Assembly (NCBI GenBank): GCA_017428485.1
Contig: JAFRQT010000050.1
Location: 1-35,106 of the forward strand
Reading direction: 5' to 3'
DNA: 35,106 nt
From: Bacilli bacterium
Lineage (GTDB): Bacteria > Bacillota_I > Bacilli_A > RF39 > UBA660
The notes under the pieces were generated by a model, which saw only the letters and a program-made list of their open reading frames with translations, had not been told where the DNA came from and ran no database searches. Below, in pieces: positions 7,847 through 16,377 of this stretch (positions within the stretch are counted from its first letter, which is position 1; every line of letters begins with the position of its first letter). Position numbers and translations under genes: made by a program.

Positions 7847-7874
7847 TTGAAAAAATATAAAAATATAGTATAAT
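7847..7874 (+). promoter_or_regulatory. Promoter of the LtaS-type gene
   Basis: TTGAAA (7847-7852), 16-base spacer, TATAAT (7869-7874). The start point should be near 7881, giving a leader of only about 13 bases before ATG 7894. Confidence 0.7.
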
Positions 7875-7893
7875 ATTGTCATATGGTGGTTAT

Positions 7894-9831
7894 ATGGAAG
7901 TGTTGAAAAAAAATAAACATTTCATAAGAATAAAAGGGTATTTTAAAGCACTAAAAAACAAAGTTATTGAAATATACAATCCATATATGTTATGGATGGC
8001 TTCTCCTTTTATTTTAATGGAAGTATTTATATTTATTTTTGGTTTAAAAGTAAGATATGTTAATTATAATTTTATATCTCCATTAATATTTACAATAAGT
8101 TGGATAACACTTTTTGTTGGAACATCTTTATGTTTCAAAAAATGGATAGGTAAAGTTATATATATTATTATTGATTTGTTGTTTTTGGTTATGTTTTTAA
8201 CAAATAACATCTATTTTTCAATGACAAAAACTTTTTTCGATTTTAGATTAACTGAATCAGCTGGTGAGGGAGCACCATATATTTTAGATGCTATTAAGAA
8301 CTGTAATTCTCTTGTTTACTTTGCATTTATAATATTAATAATAATATCAATTCTCGGGCTAAAAAAGATGCCCAAAATAGTCAAAAACAACTATAAAGCA
8401 TTTGGGAAAGTATTTTTAGCATTTATTATTATTCATACAATAGCTTTATTAACACTTGGAAGAGCTAATACAAGTTTGACATGGTCTAGTTGGAGAAATC
8501 CTAAAAATATATATAACTCATTTAATGATAATAACAAAAGTCTTAAAATAAGTGGATTTTATGAATATACTGTTAGAAATTTTTATAAGACTTTTTTAAA
8601 AACTGAAGGACAAGAAAATGAAGAGGATTTAGAATTCTTAGATTCATCTTATGTTGAAGAAAAAAGTAAGAAGAATAGTTATACTGGTAATCTGAAAGGT
8701 AAAAACCTAATTATTATTCAATTAGAAGGCACAGATAAATGGCTAATTACTAAAGAAGATACACCCACTATGTATAAATTAATGAACGAGGGAATTAATT
8801 TTGATAAACATTATTCATATTATAATGGTGGCGGTAGTACATTTAATTCTGAATTTGCTGTTAACACTGGATATATAACACCAATTTCTTATACTAAAAA
8901 TGCATATGCATTTAACAAAAATAGTTTTCCAAATTCACTTGCTCATATATTTAAAGGATTGGGATATAGCGTAAATGCTTTTCATATGAATACTGGAGAG
9001 TATTATTCAAGAACTGCTAATTATAAAAATTGGGGTTATGATAATTATTACGGACTTATTGATATAGATAAATATTCAGATCAATCATATCAATTAGATA
9101 GAGAATTAATATTAAATGAAAAATTCAATGAATTATTATTTAATACTGAAGGTAATTTCTTAGATTATATTATTGCTTATTCTGGTCATTTGCCTTTTAC
9201 TAACACTAAAGGTGTATGTAAGATGCTTTATGAAGAAGATATGGATAAGATTGAAGAAGAAACTGGAGTAAGACCTGAATTTGTTCAAATGTCTGAAGAA
9301 GAGTGCACTAGAAGACAAGCTAAAGAAACAGACTATATGATGGAATTATTACTTCAGAACTTAAAAGAAAGAAATTTATTAAATAATACTGCTATAGTAG
9401 TATTTACTGATCATTATTTATATACTCTTGAAGATCAAACCATATTAGATAAATATAAAAATACATCTAATAATTTAATAAATAATACTCCTTGGTTTAT
9501 ATGGTCTAGTTCAATTAAGAAAACCAAAGTAAATAAAGTAACTTCTCAATTAAATATATTACCTACAATATTAAATTTATATGGGGTTTCATACAATGTT
9601 AATAATTATATATCTACTGATGCATTAAATTCAAAATATGAAGGATTAGTATTCTTTAGCGATTATTCTTGGTATGATGGAAATGTATACGTTGAAAGTG
9701 GAGAAGTAACTAATGGTAAGAAGATTAATTCTGACAAGCTATTTGAAAAAAATGAATATGTTAATTATTTAACGAGAAAAAATGATTTAACATTAAAATT
9801 TAATTATTTTAAAAATAAAGAAGTACAATAA
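7894..9831 (+). CDS. Lipoteichoic acid synthase family phosphoglycerol transferase
   Basis: 645 residues from ATG 7894, chosen because GGTGGT lies just upstream; a TTG six codons earlier is too close to the promoter. About five N-terminal membrane helices span residues 30-200, then comes an extracellular sulfatase-type catalytic domain. Counterparts of the LtaS metal and catalytic residues are visible: Glu278 in QLEGTD, the nucleophile Thr316 in GGGSTFNSE, His432 in YSGHLPF, and Asp506-His507 in FTDHY. LtaS enzymes transfer glycerol phosphate from phosphatidylglycerol to build lipoteichoic acid and release diacylglycerol. Which polymer is made here is not proven. It converges on a membrane glycosyltransferase operon, perhaps making the glycolipid anchor or a glycan decoration. 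Confidence 0.88.
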   Translation: MEVLKKNKHFIRIKGYFKALKNKVIEIYNPYMLWMASPFILMEVFIFIFGLKVRYVNYNFISPLIFTISWITLFVGTSLCFKKWIGKVIYIIIDLLFLVMFLTNNIYFSMTKTFFDFRLTESAGEGAPYILDAIKNCNSLVYFAFIILIIISILGLKKMPKIVKNNYKAFGKVFLAFIIIHTIALLTLGRANTSLTWSSWRNPKNIYNSFNDNNKSLKISGFYEYTVRNFYKTFLKTEGQENEEDLEFLDSSYVEEKSKKNSYTGNLKGKNLIIIQLEGTDKWLITKEDTPTMYKLMNEGINFDKHYSYYNGGGSTFNSEFAVNTGYITPISYTKNAYAFNKNSFPNSLAHIFKGLGYSVNAFHMNTGEYYSRTANYKNWGYDNYYGLIDIDKYSDQSYQLDRELILNEKFNELLFNTEGNFLDYIIAYSGHLPFTNTKGVCKMLYEEDMDKIEEETGVRPEFVQMSEEECTRRQAKETDYMMELLLQNLKERNLLNNTAIVVFTDHYLYTLEDQTILDKYKNTSNNLINNTPWFIWSSSIKKTKVNKVTSQLNILPTILNLYGVSYNVNNYISTDALNSKYEGLVFFSDYSWYDGNVYVESGEVTNGKKINSDKLFEKNEYVNYLTRKNDLTLKFNYFKNKEVQ

Positions 9832-9856
9832 AAACATTAATCAGTATTAATGTTTT
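9831..9856. terminator. Bidirectional intrinsic terminator
   Basis: Eleven-base arms (AAAACATTAAT and its complement) with a CAGT loop. It lies between the convergent LtaS-type gene and the 64-residue protein gene and touches both coding ends. Confidence 0.8.
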
Positions 9857-10050
9857 TATATTGGTAATTTTTTATATAATACATATCCTGCGATTAAAAG
9901 TATTATTACTGTATATATAAACATTATTATAAACGATAATATATTACGTATAGATTTACTTTTAATCTTTTTATTTATATGATCAATTGGTTTCTTACAA
10001 AATAGTTTTCCTAATCCCTCATTATAAAATTGATAAATTAAATTTTTCAT
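9856..10050 (-). CDS. Small single-pass membrane protein coupled to glycosyltransferase
   Basis: 64 residues. A basic N-terminal half (GKLFCKKPIDHINKKIKSKS) is followed by one membrane helix at about 38-58 (LSFIIMFIYTVIILLIAGYVL) and a short KKLPI tail. Its ATG (10050-10048) overlaps the TGA of the glycosyltransferase as ATGA, and GAGGT inside the upstream gene provides the ribosome site, so translation is coupled. I do not recognise the family. Its position suggests a small partner or stabiliser of the glycosyltransferase, which is inference from operon structure only. Confidence 0.7.
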   Translation of the reverse strand: MKNLIYQFYNEGLGKLFCKKPIDHINKKIKSKSIRNILSFIIMFIYTVIILLIAGYVLYKKLPI

Positions 10051-11549
10051 TTATGTACCTCATTTAAGTCATCAATTGTAACTTTACTTTCATGAGGTAT
10101 TGGTTTCCAAGTAACTTTTTTAAATACTGCTATATAAGTTGTATATCTTCCAATCATATCAAACGTTGGCCAAGTAAGTACAAATAATACTTTATCCATA
10201 AAGTCCATTTTTTTAATTCTATCATTATCAATTATGAATAAGTATATTGCAGTTAACATATTAGTGAAATAAGCACCAATCCTATATAGTATTCTAGCCA
10301 GTATAGCAATTAACATTCCCATCCATAATGCTTTAAATCCAGGAATAATATTGATGTTAACATTAGCATAGTTTCTTAAGAATTTAGTAAGGAATGATCC
10401 ACCACTAAATAAACTAACATTAACAATTCCATTTGAATATGTATAACAAGAATAAATAAATACGCAAACTATTAACCATCTAATTAGGTTAATTAAAGAA
10501 ACAGGTGTTAATTGAACAAGAGTATCAAATGATGCAAATCTATGTCTTATTGATTCTACTATTCCAAGAATAACATTTTTACATGTAACATTTTTCTTTT
10601 CTTTTTTTTGCTTATTCCAATTAGTCTTTAGAAATAATTTTCCAAAGAATATATTAATAAATAGGTATGGGCCAGATTCCACAAATGCTTGAAGATGACC
10701 TTTTGACCAACGCAATCTTTGCCTTAATGCAACTTTTAAACTTACAGGTTGCTCATCATAAAATTCTGCCTCATCTTGATAAGTTATTTGATATCCTTGT
10801 GCTACAGCATCAGCAGTTAGAGCTCGGTCTTCAGTAAGAGAAGTATATTTCCATCCATCTTTTACTATTTCATTTGAGAATAAAAAACCTGTTCCTTGTA
10901 TATTAGTTGCTAATCTAAGTAAACTTCTTGCTCTATGATTAGTTCTTGCAGATCTTATCCAATGAAGTGCATATGTTGATGCTATCCAATTTTCATCAAA
11001 GTTTTTAGTATTTCTAAAAGAAGTTATTATTTTAGATCCAGAATCAAATGCATCATTCATTTTTTCAATATAATTACTTTTTAATAAGTTATCTGCATCA
11101 AATATAAAGTATCCTTCAAATGAATCAATTCCATAGTCTTTTTTAATATTATTGAATAAGAACTGTAATGCAAATCCTTTAGTTTTATGATCATTATCAA
11201 ATCTTTCATATACTATTGCGCCTTTACTTCTTGCTATATCAGCTGTATCATCTGTACAGTTGTCTGCTACAACAAAAATAGTATATAAATCTTTTGGATA
11301 ATTTTGTTTATTTATACTATCTATTAAGTTCCCTATAACATTTCTTTCATTTCTCGCTGCAATACAAATCCCATATTTATGTTTATTTTTAGCAGGTTTA
11401 AATTTTCTTGTGAAAAACATACCAATAATTAAATAAACTGCTTTATGAGCAACAATTATACTTAATATTAGTCCAATTGTGTCATAAATATTTTTACTTT
11501 GTAAATATGAATTTCCAATTGCTTTTAAAATAGAATCAATTACTTCCAT
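10047..11549 (-). CDS. Membrane glycosyltransferase, family 2 (processive type)
   Basis: 500 residues. One N-terminal membrane segment (about 22-45) precedes a cytoplasmic GT-A domain, then about three or four C-terminal membrane helices (roughly 355-480). GT2 signatures are in the expected order: VVADNCTDDTADIA (94-105), FIFDADNLLKSNY (148-160) with the DxD metal site at 151-153, GTGF (219-222), TEDRALTAD (239-247) and QRLRWSKGH (277-285), the Q/RxxRW motif typical of processive enzymes such as poly-N-acetylglucosamine, cellulose or hyaluronan synthases. The acceptor and sugar are unknown. ATG 11549 has an AGAGG ribosome site and a promoter 20-45 bases upstream. Because it converges on an LtaS-type gene, an envelope glycan or glycolipid role is likely. 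Confidence 0.85.
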   Translation of the reverse strand: MEVIDSILKAIGNSYLQSKNIYDTIGLILSIIVAHKAVYLIIGMFFTRKFKPAKNKHKYGICIAARNERNVIGNLIDSINKQNYPKDLYTIFVVADNCTDDTADIARSKGAIVYERFDNDHKTKGFALQFLFNNIKKDYGIDSFEGYFIFDADNLLKSNYIEKMNDAFDSGSKIITSFRNTKNFDENWIASTYALHWIRSARTNHRARSLLRLATNIQGTGFLFSNEIVKDGWKYTSLTEDRALTADAVAQGYQITYQDEAEFYDEQPVSLKVALRQRLRWSKGHLQAFVESGPYLFINIFFGKLFLKTNWNKQKKEKKNVTCKNVILGIVESIRHRFASFDTLVQLTPVSLINLIRWLIVCVFIYSCYTYSNGIVNVSLFSGGSFLTKFLRNYANVNINIIPGFKALWMGMLIAILARILYRIGAYFTNMLTAIYLFIIDNDRIKKMDFMDKVLFVLTWPTFDMIGRYTTYIAVFKKVTWKPIPHESKVTIDDLNEVHK

Positions 11550-11567
11550 AATGCCAACCTCTATAAA

Positions 11568-11596
11568 ATTATAACATTTATTTATACCTTATACAA
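11568..11596 (-). promoter_or_regulatory. Promoter of the glycosyltransferase operon
   Basis: Minus strand TTGTAT (11596-11591), 17-base spacer, TATAAT (11573-11568), about 20 bases before ATG 11549. Confidence 0.65.
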
Positions 11597-11611
11597 ATAT
11601 TAAAAAAATTG

Positions 11612-11640
11612 TTGCATTTATAAAAAAGATATGCTATTCT
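11612..11640 (+). promoter_or_regulatory. Promoter of the uracil salvage operon
   Basis: TTGCAT (11612-11617), 17-base spacer, TATTCT (11635-11640) with TGC before it, an extended -10. The predicted start (about 11647) is immediately ahead of the leader peptide ribosome site. Confidence 0.55.
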
Positions 11641-11660
11641 TTTAAAAGAGGAAAAAAGAT

Positions 11661-11738
11661 ATGGAAATATTAATGACAGAAAAATTTATTTTAACTAAAA
11701 AATGCAATTGTAATGTTGTTAGTATCTTTGTTATTTAG
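11661..11738 (+). CDS. Putative 25-residue leader peptide of the uracil operon
   Basis: ATG 11661 is preceded by a good ribosome site (AGAGGAAA, 11647-11654) and opens 25 codons ending with TAG at 11736-11738. The stop codon is directly adjacent to the terminator stem that starts at 11739. The peptide (MEILMTEKFILTKK, then CNCNVVSIFVI) has no known function of its own. A ribosome at the stop would cover the 5' arm of the terminator and allow read-through into the permease gene. This geometry matches the E. coli pyrBI leader, where UTP-dependent polymerase pausing couples translation to read-through. No comparison was possible here, so its existence rests on position and the ribosome site. Confidence 0.5.
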   Translation: MEILMTEKFILTKKCNCNVVSIFVI

Positions 11739-11767
11739 TCTCATCATTTATTGGTGAGATTTTTTTT
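11739..11767 (+). terminator. Attenuator terminator ahead of uracil permease
   Basis: An eight-base-pair stem (TCTCATCA with TGGTGAGA, one G-U), loop TTTAT, then eight T. It lies within the 5' leader, between the leader peptide stop and the permease ribosome site, so it must be conditionally read through. AAAGATA (11655-11661, at the leader start codon) could also pair with TATCTTT (11723-11729). Confidence 0.7.
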
Positions 11768-11798
11768 GCTCAAGTTTATTGTTTTAAAGGAGGAAAAT

Positions 11799-13079
11799 AT
11801 GAAAAGAAACAGTAAAATGTTACTTGATGTTAATGACAAACCACCAGTATTAAAATGGTTATTCTTATCACTCCAACATGTATTTGCAATGTTTGGGGCA
11901 ACTATTTTAGTACCAATACTTGTTAACAAGGCAGCAGGAAGTGAGGTATTATCAATACCTGTAGCACTAGTATCATCAGGAATAGGTACATTACTTTATA
12001 TATTATGTACTAAAGGTAAGAGTCCTGTTTACTTAGGAAGTTCATTTGCTTTTATTACTCCAATGGCAGTAGGATTCGCTAAGAGTGGTAAAGGTAGTGT
12101 ATTTACTGCAATAATGGCAGTAGGACTTGTGTATATGCTATTTGCATTATTAATCAAAATAGCTGGAAAGAAATGGCTAAATAAATTATTACCACCAATA
12201 ATAGTTGGACCAATGATTATGATAATTGGACTTGCATTAGCTCCAACAGCAGTAGATGAAATTGGATTAAATGCTACAAGCATACCATGGAAGAATATAG
12301 TAGTAGCATTAGTAGCATTCTTAACAACCGCAATATTTGCAGTAAGAGGAAAAGGATTCTTAAAAGTAATTCCATTCTTATTAGGAATTACAGCTGGTTA
12401 TATAGCATCTATGATTCTTGGAATAGTAGATTATAGTGGAATAGCTAGCGCTAAAATATTAAGTCTTCCAAAGTTCTATGTACCATTTGTACATTATAAA
12501 TTGAATTTTGGAGCACTTCTTACAATAGTTCCAATAGCACTTGTAACTATTTCAGAGCATATAGGAGATCATAAAGTATTAGGATCAATCATAGATAAAG
12601 ATTTAATTGAAGACCCAGGGCTTGATAGAACATTACTTGGTGATGGTGTTGCAACATTTGCAGCTGGTTTAATTGGAGGACCTGCAAATACAACTTATGG
12701 TGAAAATACATCTGTAGTTGGTATGACAAAAGTAGCATCTGTTTGGGTAACAGGACTAGCTGCAATAATAGCAATTATATTTGGTTTCTTAGGGCAATTA
12801 ACTGCGGTTATATCATCAATTCCATCTCCAGTATTAGGTGGAGTTGCAATACTTCTATATGGATTTATTTCAGTAAACGGATTAAAAATATTAATTCAAA
12901 ACAAAGTAGATTTTAGTAATACTAAAAACGTAATAGTAGCATCTTCAATGCTAGTATTAGGTTTAGGAGGAGCTGCCATATCAATAATAACTAAAAATGT
13001 ATCTGTATCTATATCTGGTATGTCTTTAGCAGCAATCATAGGAATTTTATTAAATCTATTTATACCAGAGGAAAAATAA
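11799..13079 (+). CDS. uraA: Uracil permease (NCS2 / UraA-PyrP type)
   Basis: Proton-coupled uracil importer of the nucleobase/cation symporter-2 family, 426 residues with about 12-14 membrane segments. The start is ATG 11799, with AAAGGAGG 8 bases upstream; an upstream in-frame TTG frame runs through the attenuator and is not used. Family signatures: an N-terminal [23 protein letters not shown] (Glu253) and [10 protein letters not shown] (Glu302). The 49-residue spacing between these two glutamates equals that of the uracil-binding Glu241 and Glu290 of E. coli UraA. The next gene, upp, converts imported uracil to UMP and overlaps it by one base, supporting uracil rather than xanthine as the substrate. 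Expression is probably set by the upstream attenuator. Confidence 0.92.
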   Translation: MKRNSKMLLDVNDKPPVLKWLFLSLQHVFAMFGATILVPILVNKAAGSEVLSIPVALVSSGIGTLLYILCTKGKSPVYLGSSFAFITPMAVGFAKSGKGSVFTAIMAVGLVYMLFALLIKIAGKKWLNKLLPPIIVGPMIMIIGLALAPTAVDEIGLNATSIPWKNIVVALVAFLTTAIFAVRGKGFLKVIPFLLGITAGYIASMILGIVDYSGIASAKILSLPKFYVPFVHYKLNFGALLTIVPIALVTISEHIGDHKVLGSIIDKDLIEDPGLDRTLLGDGVATFAAGLIGGPANTTYGENTSVVGMTKVASVWVTGLAAIIAIIFGFLGQLTAVISSIPSPVLGGVAILLYGFISVNGLKILIQNKVDFSNTKNVIVASSMLVLGLGGAAISIITKNVSVSISGMSLAAIIGILLNLFIPEEK

Positions 13080-13705
13080 TGAAAGAGATAGTATTAAATC
13101 ATCCTTTAATAACACATAAATTATCTATATTAAGAGATAAAAATACAGGAACTAAAAAATTTAGAGAACTAGTTGGTGAAATAGCAATATTATTATGTTA
13201 TGAAGCATTAAAAGATGCTAAACTACATAATACAGTAATTGAAACTCCACTTGAAAAATATAAAACTCAATCTATGAATGAAGATGATTATGCATTTGTA
13301 CCAATATTAAGAGCTGGTATGAGCATGGTAGATGGAATTATTAAAGTAATCCCAAATGCTAAAATAGGTCATATTGGATTATATAGAAATGAAGAAACAC
13401 TTAATCCAGTTGAATACTATTATAAAATGCCAGAAAACATTAAAAAAAGAGAAGTCCTTGTTTTAGATCCTATGTTAGCGACAGGCGGAAGTGCCATCGC
13501 AACAATAGATAGATTAAAAAAAGATGGGGTAAAGAAAATTAAATTTTTATGCGTAATAGCTTCACCTGTTGGAATTAAAAAAATTCAAAAAGCTCATCCT
13601 GATGTACAAATATATACGGCACATGTAGATAGATGTTTAAATGAACATGGATATATATTACCTGGATTAGGGGACGCGGGAGATAGAGTATATGGAACAA
13701 AATAA
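13079..13705 (+). CDS. upp: Uracil phosphoribosyltransferase
   Basis: Catalyses uracil + PRPP to UMP + PPi, the cytosolic salvage step following uptake by the permease. 208 residues, the normal length for Upp. Clear motifs: an N-terminal [35 protein letters not shown] in the middle, the PRPP-binding [18 protein letters not shown], and a C-terminal [17 protein letters not shown] containing the uracil-binding region. Its ATG overlaps the permease TAA as TAATG, and GAGG inside the permease end provides the ribosome site, so the two are translationally coupled. A hairpin terminator begins at its last codons. Confidence 0.96.
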   Translation: MKEIVLNHPLITHKLSILRDKNTGTKKFRELVGEIAILLCYEALKDAKLHNTVIETPLEKYKTQSMNEDDYAFVPILRAGMSMVDGIIKVIPNAKIGHIGLYRNEETLNPVEYYYKMPENIKKREVLVLDPMLATGGSAIATIDRLKKDGVKKIKFLCVIASPVGIKKIQKAHPDVQIYTAHVDRCLNEHGYILPGLGDAGDRVYGTK

Positions 13706-13731
13706 AGAGGAATTAATTATTCCTCTTTTAT
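13704..13731. terminator. Bidirectional terminator in convergent gene ends
   Basis: Ten-base arms (AAAGAGGAAT and its complement), five-base loop, flanked by T on either strand. The stem overlaps the last bases of upp and encodes the final codons of the opposite gene. Confidence 0.8.
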
Positions 13732-14244
13732 AATTCCATAAGCATTCTTCTCAGTATCTAAAAACAATTTATCTTTAATTGGATAGTACGTTAAATATCC
13801 AAATAATAAAATACATGATATAGTAATTGAAATCCCTATTGCTTTCTCATATTTTATGTGTTCTGAACTAAGTATATAGTAACTAATTAATTGCATTATT
13901 ATATAAACTATTAATAATAAAGCAATGTTTAAAAGCATACTTTCTTTAATAAAAGAAGTAATTGAATAATATAATACTAGATAAACAGTAATACCTAAAA
14001 TAGAAATAATAGGTGTATTAATAATGATATTCTCATATTCAATATGCTTTATTTTTAAAATAAAATATTCTATTAATCCTATTATCAGTGAGCAAGTGAA
14101 TATTATTTTCATATGTTCCCACACACTTTCATTTACTGGAAAAAATACGCTAGTAATAAAACATGGGAACCACTTATACATGAAATGTGCAAGAAATGAT
14201 AAACCAAATAACAAAAAAACATTTATTATTTTAATCTTTTTCAT
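13717..14244 (-). CDS. DUF6512-like multi-pass membrane protein
   Basis: About 175 residues from ATG 14244 (a longer frame from 14280 exists but lacks a ribosome site). Five or six hydrophobic segments span most of the chain. The early stretch FLAHFMYKW, then FFPVNESVWEHMKI, resembles the conserved signature of the DUF6512 membrane family; the function of that family is unknown to me. A CATAAT -10-like box (14256-14251) ends 6 bases before the ATG and no ribosome site is seen, so the transcript may be leaderless. The 3' end lies within the shared terminator with upp. Confidence 0.7.
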   Translation of the reverse strand: MKKIKIINVFLLFGLSFLAHFMYKWFPCFITSVFFPVNESVWEHMKIIFTCSLIIGLIEYFILKIKHIEYENIIINTPIISILGITVYLVLYYSITSFIKESMLLNIALLLIVYIIMQLISYYILSSEHIKYEKAIGISITISCILLFGYLTYYPIKDKLFLDTEKNAYGIIKEE

Positions 14245-14285
14245 ATTAATATTATGAGTATAAATATAAAAAAAATACATAAAAT

Positions 14286-14308
14286 AAAAAAGGTTTAATA
14301 AACCTTTT
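14286..14308 (-). terminator. Intrinsic terminator of the DUF308-like gene
   Basis: Minus strand AAAGGTTT, loop ATT, AAACC followed by a T-run. It lies between the DUF308-like gene and the DUF6512-like gene start, separating the two units. Confidence 0.65.
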
Positions 14309-14861
14309 ATTCTGTTTTTTCTTCAATCATTAAGTATTTACTTACTTTTTTTGTTAATAGCATTGTAATTAATGTATCAATTATTAATGCAACTCCCGCT
14401 AATCTAGTGATTACTTTAGCCAACCATAGTGGATTTACTATAATTAGAATTCCCAATAAAACGATTATTCCAATTAATGATATATATATCCACCAAGAAG
14501 TAGTTCTGTTCTTTCTAAATTTTAATATATTGTTTAGATTAATTAATCCACTAATTAATAATATTAATCCAACTAGTATATTTATTACTCTAATAATCCA
14601 TGTTGGATTCACAAATATTGAAATACTTACTCCTATCGCAACAATACTTAATATTATATAGATGATATCTCTATTAGTTAGTGATGCTCTTTCTTTGTAT
14701 ATTCTAATTAGATATCCAATACCACCCAGCATTAATATACTTGCTATTAAATATCCACCAATACTAATTGATTCAATTGGAAATATTAATAATAATAATC
14801 CAAGTAATAAAAATATTAATGCGTTAATACTACTATTCCATTTTAACATTTTATAATTCAT
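14307..14861 (-). CDS. DUF308 / HdeD-like membrane protein
   Basis: 184 residues from ATG 14861 (GGAAG ribosome site 11 bases upstream; ATG 14870 is an alternative too close to it). Six hydrophobic segments come as hairpin pairs with repeated small-residue patterns (NALIFLLLGLLLLIFP, then LVGLILLISGLINLNNI, then LAGVALIIDTLITML), which is the repeat plan of the DUF308/HdeD family. HdeD-like proteins are linked to acid resistance in enterics, but this does not transfer to Gram-positives. An extended -10 (TGA-TATAAT, minus strand 14894-14889) lies about 25 bases upstream. Confidence 0.75.
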   Translation of the reverse strand: MNYKMLKWNSSINALIFLLLGLLLLIFPIESISIGGYLIASILMLGGIGYLIRIYKERASLTNRDIIYIILSIVAIGVSISIFVNPTWIIRVINILVGLILLISGLINLNNILKFRKNRTTSWWIYISLIGIIVLLGILIIVNPLWLAKVITRLAGVALIIDTLITMLLTKKVSKYLMIEEKTE

Positions 14862-14888
14862 AGATATCATCTTCCTTTTTACAAATTA

Positions 14889-14897
14889 ATTATATCA
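14889..14897 (-). promoter_or_regulatory. Extended -10 promoter of the DUF308-like gene
   Basis: Minus strand TGATATAAT (14897-14889); the -35 is poor (TTTTGT at 17 bases). Confidence 0.5.
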
Positions 14898-14930
14898 TAA
14901 AAATAAATTTTACAAAATTGTAATTAATAT

Positions 14931-14959
14931 TTCACAAATTCTTAACATTGAGGTAATAT
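14931..14959 (+). promoter_or_regulatory. Possible promoter of htrA
   Basis: TTCACA (14931-14936), 17-base spacer, TAATAT (14954-14959). Alternatives such as TTAACA with TATGTA overlap it, so the exact boxes are uncertain. Confidence 0.4.
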
Positions 14960-14988
14960 TATATATGTATATATAAGAGGTGATAAAG

Positions 14989-16122
14989 ATGACAAATAGA
15001 AAGGTAAAAGATGTAGAAATAGTTGAAAAAGAGGAAGTAAAAAAAGAAGAAGTATCTCCCAATAGGACTGCATTATTATACGTAATAATTACTATTTTAG
15101 TGTGTGTAATTGTAGTGGGATGTTTATATGAACTGTGTCTAAGAGATTTATTTACAAATAAAACATTACCTAGTATGCAGTCAATAGATAATGTTTTGAA
15201 AAAAGAAAAAAGTAATGTAACTATTACTGAAACAGGACTTGCAGATGCTGTTGAAAAAGTATATGATTCAGTGGTTATTGTTGAAAATTATTCTAATGGT
15301 AAACTTTCATCTAGCGGAAGTGGATTTGCATTTAAAGTCTCTGGAGAATATGGTTATATACTTACTAATAATCATGTTATTAATGGTTCTAAAGATATTA
15401 AAGTAACATTTACTAATGAAAAAACAGTCTCAGCAACCGTAGTAGGAAGCGATGATTATTCTGATATTGCAGTATTATCTGTTCCTAGTAATAGCATTGT
15501 CATGATTGCAGAAACTGGAAGTAGTGAAAATATGAGAGTTGGAGATACTACTTTTGCAGTTGGAGCGCCACTTGATTCAACTATTTATTCTTGGACAGTT
15601 ACAAGAGGAATATTAAGTGGAAAAAATAGAAAGATTGAAACAAGTGATAGTGTAATGGAAGTTCTTCAGACAGATGCAGCAATTAATTCTGGAAATAGTG
15701 GTGGCCCACTTTGCAATATTAATGGTGAAGTGATTGGAATTACTAATATGAAAATAGCTAGTTCTTCAATTGAAGGAATAGGATTTGCTATTCCAATTGA
15801 AACAGCTATGGAAGTTGCTAATTCATTAATAAGTGGGGAAGATATTAAACGTCCTTATTTAGGAATTAGTATATATGAGGGTATGAACAGATTTAGTTTT
15901 GATTCATCTGTATATATTAACTCTGTTGAAAAAGGATCTTCCGCGGAGAAAGCTGGATTACAAGCCGGAGATAAACTATTAAAAATAGGCGATACTGAAA
16001 TTACAAGCGTTGCTAACTTTAAATATAATTTGTATAAATATAAACTTGGTGATAAAGTGAAATTAACAGTAGAAAGAAATGGTAAAACAGTAACAGTGAC
16101 AATTACATTACAATCTAAATAA
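14989..16122 (+). CDS. htrA: HtrA/DegP-type membrane-anchored serine protease
   Basis: Surface quality-control protease that degrades misfolded exported proteins. 377 residues from ATG 14989 (AGAGGTGAT ribosome site; GTG 14980 rejected). A cytoplasmic N-terminus rich in Lys/Glu is followed by one membrane anchor at about 27-48, a trypsin-like domain with catalytic His129 (TNNHVING), Asp159 (DIAVL) and Ser237 (GNSGGPL), then one PDZ domain (about 285-377, including PYLGISIYEG and AGLQAGDKLLKIG). This is the usual Gram-positive HtrA layout. It sits next to a signal peptidase gene and close to large secreted-protein genes, which fits a role in export quality control. No clear terminator separates it from the T-box leader. 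Confidence 0.93.
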   Translation: MTNRKVKDVEIVEKEEVKKEEVSPNRTALLYVIITILVCVIVVGCLYELCLRDLFTNKTLPSMQSIDNVLKKEKSNVTITETGLADAVEKVYDSVVIVENYSNGKLSSSGSGFAFKVSGEYGYILTNNHVINGSKDIKVTFTNEKTVSATVVGSDDYSDIAVLSVPSNSIVMIAETGSSENMRVGDTTFAVGAPLDSTIYSWTVTRGILSGKNRKIETSDSVMEVLQTDAAINSGNSGGPLCNINGEVIGITNMKIASSSIEGIGFAIPIETAMEVANSLISGEDIKRPYLGISIYEGMNRFSFDSSVYINSVEKGSSAEKAGLQAGDKLLKIGDTEITSVANFKYNLYKYKLGDKVKLTVERNGKTVTVTITLQSK

Positions 16123-16153
16123 TATAAATATACTAGATTTTTCAATATAATTA

Positions 16154-16162
16154 TGTTAAAAT
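16154..16162 (+). promoter_or_regulatory. Possible extended -10 promoter of the metG leader
   Basis: TGTTAAAAT (16154-16162), an extended -10, lies just ahead of the T-box RNA; the -35 region is weak. Confidence 0.4.
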
Positions 16163-16168
16163 CTGTAT

Positions 16169-16372
16169 GTAATTGATGAAGAAGGAAAGAGATAGATACT
16201 TTTCTTATAGAAAGTTAGTGGCTGATGGAAACTAATAGAAAGGTACTTGAAAATGGTTCTGGAGTCAAAACGTATAACTGCGTTAAAGTTTTAAGAGCAT
16301 GATTAGTCATGAATTAAGGTGGTACCGCGGAATATTTCGTCCTTAATTTGTGACTTTTTATTTTTAAGGAGG
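16169..16372 (+). promoter_or_regulatory. Methionine T-box leader of metG
   Basis: A T-box riboswitch that binds uncharged tRNA. Stem I: TACTTTTC (16197-16204) pairs with GAAAGGTA (16238-16245), with TTAGT/ACTAA above it around the conserved GTGGCTGATGGAAAC. The specifier codon reads ATG (16253-16255), followed by GTTCTGGAGTC, matching methionine. The T-box sequence AAGGTGGTACCGCGG (16316-16330) is followed by TTCGTCCTT. CCTTAA (16341-16346) can pair either with TTAAGG (16314-16319) in the antiterminator-like helix or with TTAAGG (16364-16369), which is part of the metG ribosome site. No terminator stem with a following T-run is seen, so control may be translational. Confidence 0.85.
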
Positions 16373-16377
16373 ATGTT

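Noticed and set aside
11751..11798. N-terminal extension of the uracil permease
   Set aside because: It begins in the attenuator loop; AAAGGAGG before ATG 11799 marks the real start.
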